Source: Acidobacteria bacterium RIFCSPLOWO2_02_FULL_65_29
Lineage (GTDB): Bacteria; Acidobacteriota; Vicinamibacteria; Vicinamibacterales; CAVVIG01
NCBI GenBank assembly: GCA_001767435.1
Contig: MEKT01000041.1
Location: 240 to 38,334 of the forward strand
Direction of reading: 5' to 3'
Length of the DNA: 38,095 nt
The notes beneath the pieces are model-generated. The model had not been told where the DNA came from and made no database searches. It saw only the letters and a program-made list of their open reading frames with translations. Each line of letters opens with the position of its first letter. Position 1 is the stretch's first letter. Of the stretch, positions 29,275-35,378 are shown piece after piece. Both the position numbers and the translations under genes were made by a program.

Positions 29275-30179
29275 GCCACAACGCTCGCGGGTTGGAGTGT
29301 GGCGACAAAGATTTCTTCGAGCGTGAGCGCCTCGCTCGTCAGCGTCTCAGGCGACAGCGCTTTCAAGCGCGCCAAGACGAGGGCCGCGTTGCCGTTGACG
29401 ATCACCTCGATCTCGCGACCCTGCCGGCGAAGCGCGTGCGCGCCTGGCACGTCAAGGCTCCCCTGCTCATCCGAAAAGCGCGCGTAGATCTTCTGGTAGC
29501 GCTCCCGCGCGGTGTCGGCGTCCAGCGTGAGCACGTCGCGTCCCTGCTCGATGATGGTGAACCGGTCGATCAGCCCTTCGAACTCCGAGATCAGGTGGGT
29601 CGAGACGAACACCGTTCGGCGCCCGGGGTCGCCCTCCTGGTAGGCGCCGATGACCGTCTGGATGAACTCGCGGCGGACAATGGGATCGAGTCCGGAGGTG
29701 GGTTCGTCCAGCACCAGCAGCTCGGGCTCGGGACAGATGGCCGTGATGAGCGCCAGCTGCGTGCGCTGGCCTCGCGACAGGTGGCTGGCCTTCTGCCGGA
29801 CATCGAGCCGGAACTGGTCCAGCAGCGCGCGCTCGGTGTGCTCATTCCAGCGTTGTCGAAACGACGCGAAGTAGTCGAGTGTGTCGCGCACGGTCATCCA
29901 GGGGTAGAACGCCACGGTGTCCGGCACGTACGCGAGCCTCGATTTGACGGCCACTTCGTCGCGCGCCGGATCCAGACCGAAGACCTTCACCTCGCCGCTC
30001 GTCGGCCGCAGCAGGTTCAGCAGGCACTTGATCGTGGTCGTCTTGCCGGCCCCGTTGCGGCCGAAGAAGCCGTAGCAGCCTCCTGGCCGCACGCGCAGGT
30101 CGAGGCCCGCGACGGCGTCGGCGCGGCCGAAGCGGCGCACGAGCTTGTCGATCGCGATGACCGGAGTCTCGGGATTCAT
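29271..30179 (-). CDS. ABC transporter ATP-binding protein (YtrB/BcrA-like)
   Basis: 302 residues. Walker A GRNGAGKTTT is at about 40-49, the Q-loop region is YVPDTVAFYPWMTVRDTL, the signature is HLSRGQRTQLALI (LSRGQ in place of LSGGQ), Walker B/D-loop is LLVLDEPTSGLDP, and the switch His is VFVSTHLISE. The last 80 residues form the accessory C-terminal domain of drug/antibiotic-type ATPases (EGLIDRFTIIEQGRDVLTLD). The LSRGQ variant is usual in the YtrB subgroup whose genes follow a YtrA-type GntR repressor, as here. Its ATG overlaps the regulator stop (30179-30176) and its stop overlaps the permease start, so the three products are translationally linked. Confidence 0.9.
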   Translation of the reverse strand: MNPETPVIAIDKLVRRFGRADAVAGLDLRVRPGGCYGFFGRNGAGKTTTIKCLLNLLRPTSGEVKVFGLDPARDEVAVKSRLAYVPDTVAFYPWMTVRDTLDYFASFRQRWNEHTERALLDQFRLDVRQKASHLSRGQRTQLALITAICPEPELLVLDEPTSGLDPIVRREFIQTVIGAYQEGDPGRRTVFVSTHLISEFEGLIDRFTIIEQGRDVLTLDADTARERYQKIYARFSDEQGSLDVPGAHALRRQGREIEVIVNGNAALVLARLKALSPETLTSEALTLEEIFVATLQPASVVA

Positions 30180-30589
30180 GGCTCTCCTGCCTTCTTGGCG
30201 ACGTCGCGCTGCTGCTCGAAGGTGTCGAATCGTGCTTCGGCGAGTCGGAGAAACTCGGTCTTGCCCACCTGGAGATGGTGAGCCTGGATCACGGCGTCAT
30301 CAATCTCCTGCGCCAGGAGCTCGAGGCGCACGTCCTTCTTGAGGCGCGAGTTATTGGCGCGAACGAAGCAGCCTTTGCCGGCGAGGGTCTCGATAATGCC
30401 CTGATTCTCGAGCTCCGTGTAGGCCTTGGCCACGGTATTGCGGTTGACGCGGAGCTCTTCGGCCAACGGGCGGATCGAGGGCAGCGGCTCGCCCGGCCGG
30501 GCGGCCCCCGACGCGGCGGCGGCTTTGACCTGGTCCACCACCTGGAGGTAGACGGGCTTGCCGGACTTGAAGTTGAGCTGGAAGCGCAT
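30176..30589 (-). CDS. GntR-family repressor, YtrA subfamily
   Basis: 137 residues. The winged helix (about 8-78) is complete: PVYLQVVDQVKAAAASG, GEPLPSIRPLAEELRVNRNTVAKAYTELENQGII, and the wing GKGCFVRA. The short helical C-terminus of about 50 residues (LLAQEIDDAVIQAHHLQVGKTEFLRLAEARFD) is characteristic of YtrA rather than FadR or HutC regulators. YtrA-type proteins repress their own ABC-transporter operon and are released by cell-envelope antibiotics in Firmicutes; the ligand here is unknown. The gene leads the operon, and a perfect palindrome lies on its promoter at 30595-30610, consistent with autoregulation. Confidence 0.92.
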   Translation of the reverse strand: MRFQLNFKSGKPVYLQVVDQVKAAAASGAARPGEPLPSIRPLAEELRVNRNTVAKAYTELENQGIIETLAGKGCFVRANNSRLKKDVRLELLAQEIDDAVIQAHHLQVGKTEFLRLAEARFDTFEQQRDVAKKAGEP

Positions 30590-30594
30590 GGCTC

Positions 30595-30634
30595 ACTGTC
30601 ATATGACAGTATGACAGTTACCGAGGTTTGTCAA
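30595..30634 (-). promoter_or_regulatory. Promoter and operator of the GntR-ABC operon
   Basis: On the minus strand TTGACA (30634-30629), spacer 17, TACTGT (30611-30606), giving a start near 30599 and a leader of about ten bases. The 16-bp perfect palindrome ACTGTCATATGACAGT (30595-30610) covers the -10 and start site. An extra half-site ATGACAGT adjoins it at 30611-30618. This is the geometry expected for steric repression by the GntR protein encoded just downstream. Confidence 0.8.
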
Positions 30635-30667
30635 GGCCCCGTTTTCGCGGGCCTCATCCAATCTCGG

Positions 30668-31069
30668 CTATTCCTTTGCGTCGACGACGCGGAGGAGCGC
30701 CTGACGTTGGCGCTCGAACGGGAGCAAGTCTCCGGCCCGGCGCAGGACGTACAGTTCGAAGAGGTCGGTCTCGACCGGCTCCCGGCAGAAGATTCGCTCG
30801 CCGCGCACAATCTCGAGGGCGAGAAACGCGGCCGCACGCCGCGCATCCACGAGGTCGAACCCGCGGCCGGCTGCCGGCTGGAGCTCCGTCTCGAGTGCCA
30901 GCGTGTGACCGAGGAGCTGGGGACCCTCGAACAGGACGCCGACGTCCAGATCGGAATCCGGAAGCGCATCGCCTTTCACCTGCGAGCCGAACGGATACAC
31001 GGCTCGGACCTCGGCGTGAGCGGCCGCGACGCGAGCCAGGTTCTCGAGGATCGATCCGGAAAGATTCAC
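30668..31069 (-). CDS. Nucleotidyltransferase-fold (MNT-like) protein
   Basis: 133 residues from a GTG at 31069 with AGGAG eight bases upstream. A longer frame to 31213 would overlap doc. The active-site pattern is FGSQVKGDALPDSDLDVGVLF: Gly-Ser followed by Asp-x-Asp, as in minimal nucleotidyltransferases. The C-terminal half (RGERIFCREPVETDLFELYVLRRAGDL) is helical and fits the family. In other genomes such proteins neutralise HEPN toxins by AMPylation. Here no HEPN gene adjoins; instead it follows the AbrB-Doc pair after 19 bases on the same strand, so it may be a third member of that module or an orphan. A second MNT gene with its HEPN partner lies at 33139-33847. Confidence 0.8.
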   Translation of the reverse strand: MNLSGSILENLARVAAAHAEVRAVYPFGSQVKGDALPDSDLDVGVLFEGPQLLGHTLALETELQPAAGRGFDLVDARRAAAFLALEIVRGERIFCREPVETDLFELYVLRRAGDLLPFERQRQALLRVVDAKE

Positions 31070-31088
31070 GAGGGTTACTCCTGAGAGC

Positions 31089-31481
31089 CTATTCAGCCGA
31101 CCGGAGGCGCTGCCGGAACCAGATCGCCAGTGCCTCGACGGCCATTTTGCCCTCGGCCACGGCGAGCGACAGTTGCTCGAGCTCCTCGTCGGACGCCTCG
31201 AGTATGGAAGCATTCCGCTCGAGAAAGAACTCTGCGGCGGCCACGCCGATTCGCTTGTTGCCGTCCACGAAGGGATGATTCAGGACCAGGGAGTGCATCA
31301 GCGCCGCGGCCTTCGCCCCGAGGTCATCGTAGAGGTCTTCGCCTCCAAAGGTCATGGCGGGGCGAGCGACCGCCGACTCGAGCCCGCTTCGATCGCTGAT
31401 CCCGGAGGCGCCCCCAAACTGCCCAACGAGCGCCTGGTGAAGGGCCCGCACCTGTTCGACAGACAGGTAGAGGGTCGTCAC
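31089..31481 (-). CDS. doc: Doc/Fic-family toxin (death-on-curing)
   Basis: 130 residues. The Fic-type motif HPFVDGNKRIG (69-79) has the catalytic His and the phosphate-binding GNKR, in the short Doc form. ISDRSGLESAVARP and LMHSLVLNHPF are typical Doc helices. P1 Doc phosphorylates elongation factor Tu; here the target is by homology only. It overlaps its antitoxin by ATGA (31481-31478), the classic antitoxin-first order. The motif is intact, so the toxin is probably functional. Confidence 0.88.
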   Translation of the reverse strand: MTTLYLSVEQVRALHQALVGQFGGASGISDRSGLESAVARPAMTFGGEDLYDDLGAKAAALMHSLVLNHPFVDGNKRIGVAAAEFFLERNASILEASDEELEQLSLAVAEGKMAVEALAIWFRQRLRSAE

Positions 31482-31723
31482 TTCGCCAGTTCACGATAGA
31501 GCTTCGCCCGGCGGCGCATCAAGTCCGCGGAGAGCCGCAAGAACCGCTTCGTGACCTTGCCGCCTTCGAGATACCGCACGCCGGTGCGCACGACGATGGC
31601 GCCGGTCTGCGGGTGCACCGACACGTCCACCTCGTCGCCTTTTTTCAGCTTGAACTGATCGACGACGTCGCGCGGGAGCGTCACGGCCAGGGAGGATCCG
31701 GTTTGGACGATCTTGCGAGTCAT
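31478..31723 (-). CDS. AbrB/MazE-fold antitoxin partner of Doc
   Basis: 81 residues. The swapped-hairpin beta-barrel of SpoVT/AbrB proteins is visible: KIVQTGSSLAVTLPRDVVDQFKLKKGDEVDVSVHPQTGAIVVR (about 4-46), followed by a basic helical tail (RFLRLSADLMRRRAKLYRELAK) that would wrap the toxin. Doc in phage P1 pairs with Phd; an AbrB-type partner is a known alternative. The gene leads the operon with direct repeats over its start, consistent with autoregulation. Confidence 0.85.
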   Translation of the reverse strand: MTRKIVQTGSSLAVTLPRDVVDQFKLKKGDEVDVSVHPQTGAIVVRTGVRYLEGGKVTKRFLRLSADLMRRRAKLYRELAK

Positions 31724-31743
31724 ATCAGTATTGTATCAGTATT
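31723..31743 (-). promoter_or_regulatory. Leaderless promoter and direct-repeat operator of the AbrB-Doc module
   Basis: TATCAGTATT occurs twice (31723-31732 and 31734-31743), 11 bases apart, about one helical turn. On the minus strand TACAAT (31735-31730, five of six matches to TATAAT) is followed by six bases and the ATG at 31723, so the mRNA should start at the ATG. The repeats cover this -10, as expected for an autorepressing antitoxin. Confidence 0.55.
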
Positions 31744-31794
31744 ATGTGCCAGCTGCGAGCGGAGAAGTGCGAACGATCGCGTCCTCGCGCCGGT

Positions 31795-31948
31795 TTATCG
31801 CGAGGATCCTTCGTGCGCCAGTTGGTGGACTCGCTGGTGTGAGATACCGAGCACACGAGCCGCATCTCGTGCGCTCATCGTCAGCTTCCCGCTCTGCAGA
31901 AGTCGAACCGCGCGACGTGCCGCGGCAGATGCGCGTCTGTCCTCCTGC
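31795..31948 (-). pseudogene. Detached helix-turn-helix tail of a HicB-like antitoxin
   Basis: The minus frame reads DRRASAAARRAVRLLQSG, KLTMSARDAARVLGISHQ, RVHQLAHEGSSR and ends at TAA (31797-31795). It is nearly identical, with about ten base differences over 150 bp, to the C-terminal helix-turn-helix of the HicB-like gene at 32607-33003. Here it has no HicB-fold N-terminus; directly upstream in the same frame is a tRNA-Leu-like fragment. I read it as a duplicated gene end left by recombination. Its intact frame makes it useful for diagnosing the frameshift in the other copy. Confidence 0.7.
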
Positions 31949-31975
31949 GCCCCTTGCGGGACCCAGGATTTTAAG
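31949..31975 (-). other. tRNA-Leu 3'-part remnant (attachment-site scar), copy 1
   Basis: On the minus strand: anticodon-loop-like CTTAAAA (anticodon UAA), stem side TCCTG, then variable-arm-like GGTCCCGCAAGGGGC. The T arm and acceptor are missing. It agrees at 22 of 27 positions with the same part of the scar at 35104-35157 and has the same orientation. A tRNA cut at the anticodon loop is the usual product of integration by tRNA-targeting tyrosine recombinases. Confidence 0.5.
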
Positions 31976-32087
31976 CCGCCAAATCAAGTTTCGCGATCGG
32001 GACGAAGCGACGCGAATCGGCGTTTCCCGTCGTGTTCTTGAAAATATCTGGTCTGGCGTGGATCAGTGAAAACGAGTGAATGACGCT
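31971..32087 (-). pseudogene. Unidentified gene-end fragment running into the tRNA-Leu scar
   Basis: The minus frame reads IHSFSLIHARPDIFKNTTG then NADSRRFVPIAKLDLAA and stops at TAA (31973-31971), which lies in the CTTAAAA of the scar. There is no start codon; the frame is closed upstream by a stop near 32090. I do not recognise the family. A gene ending exactly at a tRNA scar resembles the recombinase end beside the scar at 35104, so this may be another mobile-element gene end. Confidence 0.25.
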
Positions 32088-32127
32088 TCATCCCTGCCAG
32101 TGGCCGGCCCGTACGAACATCAGAGAG

Positions 32128-32343
32128 CTACGCGGGGACGACCACGTATTCGGCAAAGGATGTGGACGGCGGGACTGGCTGCTTGTCGTCAATCAGGCCC
32201 TCGACGTGCATCTGGATCGCCTCGTACATCCGACGCTCGGTTTCCTCTCGCGTCGCTCCAGTCGCCACGCAACCGGGCAGGTCTGGCGAGTACGCGGAGA
32301 AGTTGTTGCCGGCATTCTCGATGACGATGAGGAATCGATGCAT
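32128..32343 (-). CDS. hicB: HicB-type antitoxin (short form)
   Basis: 71 residues from the ATG at 32343: MHRFLIVIENAGNNFSAYSPDLPGCVATGATREETERRMYEAIQMHVEGLIDD. This is the partially degraded RNase H-like fold of HicB, with the invariant AYSPDLPGCVATG motif and the helix after it. The C-terminus PVPPSTSFAEYVVVPA is the standard end of HicB proteins without a DNA-binding tail. It follows hicA by a few bases on the same strand. Because of a one-base insertion in hicA, the hicA frame now runs straight into hicB without a stop, so HicB may also be made as the back half of a fusion. Confidence 0.85.
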   Translation of the reverse strand: MHRFLIVIENAGNNFSAYSPDLPGCVATGATREETERRMYEAIQMHVEGLIDDKQPVPPSTSFAEYVVVPA

Positions 32344-32345
32344 AT

Positions 32346-32538
32346 CTACTCCTTGAGTCCGGCTTGCTTCAGAATGCTGTTGTAGGTAACCCGGCGCCAA
32401 ATCGTCAGACGGTTGCCCGGCAATAGTGACACGTCCGGCCTTCGTCGCGTGCTTGAATTGGCGATGACTACCCTTCGTGCTCACTTCTCGCCAGCCGTCG
32501 CCTTCGATCAGCTTAATGGCCTCACGGACCTTGGGCAC
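32346..32538 (-). pseudogene. hicA: HicA mRNA-interferase toxin, frameshifted near its C-terminus
   Basis: From a GTG at 32538: MPKVREAIKLIEGDGWREVS, TKGSHRQFKHATKAGRVTIAG and QPSDDLAPG. This is the dsRBD-like HicA core with catalytic His in GSHRQFKH. After APG the family expects GTYNSILKQAGLKE then stop. The DNA has GGTTACC where GGTACC would give that ending. Dropping one T (32388-32389) yields TYNSILKQAGLKE and TAG at 32348-32346. As written, the frame continues through a novel stretch (YLQQHSEASRTQGVD) into HicB, giving a 136-residue HicA-HicB fusion. Either an inactivating indel, a real fusion, or a sequencing error. The catalytic His lies before the shift. Confidence 0.8.
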
Positions 32539-32550
32539 CGCTCCATATTA
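32539..32550 (-). promoter_or_regulatory. Probable leaderless -10 element of hicAB
   Basis: TAATAT (32550-32545) is followed by six bases (GGAGCG) and the GTG of hicA at 32538. The GGAG is only two bases from the GTG. Spacing is the same as at 1747, 31730 and 33854. No clear -35. Confidence 0.4.
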
Positions 32551-32606
32551 CTGCGGACTGCGGCCGGCACCTGAACTCGAACGCACCACTTGGTACAGGC
32601 CGCGGT

Positions 32607-33003
32607 TCATCGCGAGGGTCCTTCGTGGGCAAGTTGGTACACTCGCTGGTGTGAGATGCCGAGCACACGAGCCGCATCTCGTGCGCTCATCTTCAGCTTC
32701 CCGCTCTTCAGAAGTCGAACCGCGCGACGCGCCGCGGCAGATGCGCGTCTGTCCCTCCCGGGCGGCTCGTTTCCGAAGCAGCGTGGAAACCCTTATCGCC
32801 TTCGTCGCGGCCGTCGGCAGCTTCACCTCATCGACCACCTTCGCCGACTGTGCATCATCGACAAATAATTCCATCGCTTCCCGAATACGTCGCCTCGTCT
32901 CGTCGACCGTCCGGCCCTGCGTGTGGCATCCGCGCACTTCGCGAACGGAAGCTACCCACCAACCCGCTTCGTCTCGATCGTACGCGACGTGGTAGGTACT
33001 CAT
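32607..33003 (-). pseudogene. HicB-like antitoxin with DNA-binding tail, broken by a one-base insertion
   Basis: The first frame, from the ATG at 33003, reads MSTYHVAYDRDEAGWWVASV, REVRGCHTQGRTVDETRRRI, REAMELFVDDAQSAKVVDEV, a HicB fold with WWVASVREVRGCHTQG. It continues to RKRAARE and should be followed by DRRASAAARRAVRLLKSGKL, KMSARDAARVLGISHQRVYQ, LAHEGPSR and TGA (32609-32607). That helix-turn-helix is present but one frame away. At 32752-32757 the minus strand reads GAGGGAC, while the duplicate tail at 31795-31948 has GAGGAC. Removing one G restores one continuous 131-residue protein. No HicA toxin adjoins it. Alternative: homopolymer sequencing error. Confidence 0.82.
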
Positions 33004-33138
33004 CAGTTCTTCAACCATCCCTTTCCCAGACACGGCTCAAGATCACCACCATTGAGGACTTCGAGCGCGAGGGCAACGCCAGTGCGCAATTGCGACAGAA
33101 GCGCAAGGCTGAACTCGGCAACCCGAGACGTGTGGAAC

Positions 33139-33552
33139 TCAGGGCTCGAACGGCGCGGTGATGATGCCGCTTGCCCACGAGACGACGGCCATCGCGATCG
33201 CGACCGCCCTTTCGTAGTCTTCGATGAGGACAGGCTCGGACGGTCCCGGATAACGTGCGGCGACGGCGTAGTCCGTCAACGCGGACGCCTCTTGCACGTC
33301 GGCAGGAATGTCGAATCCCAAGTCAGCCAGCATCGTAATCAGTTCGCCGATGGCATGCGTCCGAGGCACCTGCACGCCCCTCGAGACCAGCAGCGCTTTG
33401 AGGGCCTTCTCCACGGCCTGCTGCGCATCGAAGCACGCGTCCTCGAAGAGCACGTCGGGGGTCACCTGGCCCTGCGACGACCTGGCGAGATTGCTCCGCG
33501 CCCGACGCAACCACTCGTGCGGATCCCCGGGGCTCCCGCCCTCAGGCGGCAT
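33139..33552 (-). CDS. HEPN-domain protein (toxin of HEPN-MNT pair)
   Basis: 137 residues from the ATG at 33552, which overlaps the MNT gene by 11 bases. Helical throughout, with DPHEWLRRARSNLARS, FEDACFDAQQAVEKALKALLVSRG, VPRTHAIGELITMLADLG and LTDYAVAARYPG, the usual order of HEPN proteins. The canonical RNase motif Rx4-6H is not clearly present; the Arg-Gly...Arg-Thr-His stretch is the nearest. Some HEPN proteins of MNT pairs lack a strict motif, so RNase activity is uncertain. A frame back to 33603 exists but runs inside the partner gene. Confidence 0.85.
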   Translation of the reverse strand: MPPEGGSPGDPHEWLRRARSNLARSSQGQVTPDVLFEDACFDAQQAVEKALKALLVSRGVQVPRTHAIGELITMLADLGFDIPADVQEASALTDYAVAARYPGPSEPVLIEDYERAVAIAMAVVSWASGIITAPFEP

Positions 33553-33847
33553 AAACTTCCCGGCCTTCACGAATAGCCGGGCCGACGATGGTGCCGACAT
33601 CATCCTTGAGAGACTCGACGTCCTCCGGGGTCAGGACGACCACGTCGACCGAGGCCCGAATGCCGACAAGGGCACGATAGATGGTCTGGGCCAGCCGCCG
33701 CCGGCTCGTGACGCCGCGCTTGATCACGAGAAAGTCCAGGTCGCTGTGTGGACCGGCTGTGCCGCGCGCGGCCGATCCAAAGAGGATCACGCGATCCGGT
33801 TTGGCCACGGCCACGATGCGCTCGAGGGCCGCTTCAAGAGTCGTCAT
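33542..33847 (-). CDS. MNT-type nucleotidyltransferase (antitoxin of HEPN-MNT pair)
   Basis: 101 residues: RVILFGSAARGTAGPHSDLDFLVIKRG carries the Gly-Ser and Asp-x-Asp active-site residues of minimal nucleotidyltransferases, and VDVVVLTPEDVE supplies the third strand. In characterised pairs the MNT protein AMPylates and silences the HEPN toxin. It is translated first and overlaps the HEPN gene. The ATG at 33847 is preceded by a -10-like TATAGT only six bases away. Confidence 0.88.
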   Translation of the reverse strand: MTTLEAALERIVAVAKPDRVILFGSAARGTAGPHSDLDFLVIKRGVTSRRRLAQTIYRALVGIRASVDVVVLTPEDVESLKDDVGTIVGPAIREGREVYAA

Positions 33848-33859
33848 GCGGTCACTATA
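33848..33859 (-). promoter_or_regulatory. Probable leaderless -10 element of HEPN-MNT
   Basis: TATAGT (33859-33854, five of six matches to TATAAT), then six bases (GACCGC) and the ATG at 33847. No ribosome site and no clear -35. The remaining gap to 34065 holds no gene I can recognise. Confidence 0.45.
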
Positions 33860-34065
33860 CTGCGAGTCCGGGTGACTGGTCCGCCCCTTCGCTCAGTGAC
33901 GCCACCGGCCTCCTTGCCATGTCGAGCATGTGCCCGACGTAGACAAGGTCACGCGGCGACATACAGGGGTTCAGCGGTGCTCGACACCTGATCGCGGATG
34001 CGGGGATTGAGACACTTCGGTGTCACCATACACGCCGAGGATTTCTGCGCGGCAACTTCGAGGCG

Positions 34066-34980
34066 TCAGGGCTTCGCGCGCGGACGCAGCATGTTCTCCA
34101 ATGCGTGATTGCCTTCGTGACACGCGTATTCGAAAATGCGATACCGATCGTCTCTGTTCAATGGAAACGCCACGGTCCAGGCCCTGGTGTACGCGCTCGG
34201 ATCGTCGATGGTGGCTTCGTACCGAATCGTATTTTCGTCCACGCGTGTGAGGCGTTCGACCACGCGCGCGGCCTGGCTGAGCGCAATACCCCTCAGCCGT
34301 CCCGACGCCGCATGGGTCGCGACCCAGCCGTTCCCACTGAAGTTGGTCGTGGTGATCACGAGCGTGTCACCTTCCCAGCGGCCGCGCGAATCGCCGTCCC
34401 ACGACCGGACGGCCGGGCCGGGATACGGCCGCCCGACGTCGTTCAGGGGAATCACACGGGCCTCATGGATCATTTCCGAGTGCAGGACGATGTAGCCCGG
34501 CGTCTGCACAATCTGGTGACCGTTGTTGTAGGCACTGGGCCACATCGACCCCGGCACGCCGCGGGTAATACAGCGTTCCCACGGCCCATAGCCCTCGGGG
34601 GAGCCGGCGTCGAGCGCGACAAACTTGTCTCGCTGCGCAATCGCCTCGGGCTTCAGCGGCACTCTGCCGTTCGGCGGGTCCACCACCATCGAAGGCCGTC
34701 GGGGGCTGATGGGACTGTCCTGCACGAGCCAGTCGGCGGTACTCACCGCCGGCCCCCGCGAGACTTGTTCTTCGGCACTCAGTCGTTCGAAGGGCGTCTG
34801 GTCGTAGTTCGTCCACGTGCCCTGCAGGTCCGGCTGTCCGTCCGGCGTCCGAGCTACGCTCCACTTGTTGTCGGCCACCTTCCGATCGGACTGTGGCGAT
34901 GCCCGGAGCAGCGTCCCGCAGGCAAGCAAAGCGGCCATCGCAGCGACTCGCGTCACGGGTCGTCGGCCAGGTTGCCACAT
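34066..34980 (-). CDS. Secreted protein of unknown function, common acidobacterial family
   Basis: 304 residues from the ATG at 34980, with GGGAG ten bases upstream. A basic N-terminus and hydrophobic run (RVAAMAALLACGTLLRASPQ) form a signal peptide. The mature part shows the blocks TPDGQPDLQGTWTNYDQTPFER, VVDPPNGRVPL, CITRGVPGSMWP, GRWEGDTLVITTTNFSGNGW, VERLTRVDENTIRYEATIDDPSAYTRAWTVAFPL and FEYACHEGNHALENMLR. I recognise these as a family seen in large numbers in Acidobacteria, with no established function. The lone complete ordinary gene between the toxin-antitoxin cluster and the broken-gene zone; it may be cargo or surviving core gene. No operon partner. Confidence 0.8.
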   Translation of the reverse strand: MWQPGRRPVTRVAAMAALLACGTLLRASPQSDRKVADNKWSVARTPDGQPDLQGTWTNYDQTPFERLSAEEQVSRGPAVSTADWLVQDSPISPRRPSMVVDPPNGRVPLKPEAIAQRDKFVALDAGSPEGYGPWERCITRGVPGSMWPSAYNNGHQIVQTPGYIVLHSEMIHEARVIPLNDVGRPYPGPAVRSWDGDSRGRWEGDTLVITTTNFSGNGWVATHAASGRLRGIALSQAARVVERLTRVDENTIRYEATIDDPSAYTRAWTVAFPLNRDDRYRIFEYACHEGNHALENMLRPRAKP

Positions 34981-35103
34981 ACGCCGTTCACTCCCATCTC
35001 GACAAAGCCCAGGACGCGCCGACAACTCGCGAGTCTACGCGCACTCCTCGTGCCGACACAACGGCCCCGGCGTCGCGGCACAGCCGCCATCTTGGGTTCG
35101 AAG

Positions 35104-35157
35104 TGCCGGGGGTGGGGGACGATCCCACACGGCCCTTTCGGGCCACAGGATTTTGAG
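35104..35157 (-). other. tRNA-Leu 3'-half remnant (attachment-site scar), copy 2
   Basis: On the minus strand: anticodon loop CTCAAAA (anticodon CAA, Leu), stem side TCCTG, long variable arm GGCCC-GAAA-GGGCC, T stem GTGGG/CCCAC around the altered loop ATCGTCC, then acceptor side CCCCGGC and discriminator A. Everything 3' of the anticodon loop of a class II tRNA is present; the 5' half is absent, so this is not a functional tRNA. The 3' end of a tyrosine-recombinase fragment lies 13 bases away, the typical integrase/att layout. Confidence 0.72.
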
Positions 35158-35169
35158 AGGGACTAGCGC

Positions 35170-35378
35170 CTAGCGGAACGTGCGGAATTCGCGGCTTTCC
35201 TGAATGTTTCTGCAATTCACCCAGCCTGCCGTTGGCTGATTTTGCCAGGTCGGCGCCCCCGCGAGTGCAGTCTTAGGTGCAGTAATCGGGTCGGTGATCG
35301 TCGCCAACTTCGCAGATGCTTCCCGCAGGTCGCCGGGGCTGACGATGTGGCAACGGTCGAACATGGCTCCCGCGCGAC
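35170..35378 (-). pseudogene. Tyrosine recombinase (phage-type integrase), C-terminal fragment
   Basis: The minus frame reads AMFDRCHIVSPGDLREASAKLATITD and continues to a stop at 35170. MFDRYxIVSexDLRxAxxKL is the segment just after the catalytic Tyr-containing region in many island integrases; the Tyr of FDRY is Cys here (FDRC). Catalytic Arg and His boxes are missing because the sequence upstream is an mfd fragment in another frame. Its position beside a tRNA-Leu scar matches the normal place of an integrase gene end. Clearly non-functional. Confidence 0.65.

Noticed and set aside
33020-33161. Plus-strand frame ending with protein-like IEDFEREGNASAQLRQKRKAE
   Set aside because: The frame lacks a start, its upstream half is an antisense shadow of the HicB-like gene, and I cannot place it in any family.
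35104-35157. Functional tRNA-Leu gene
   Set aside because: Only the part 3' of the anticodon loop is present; no D arm or 5' acceptor strand, and the T loop is altered.
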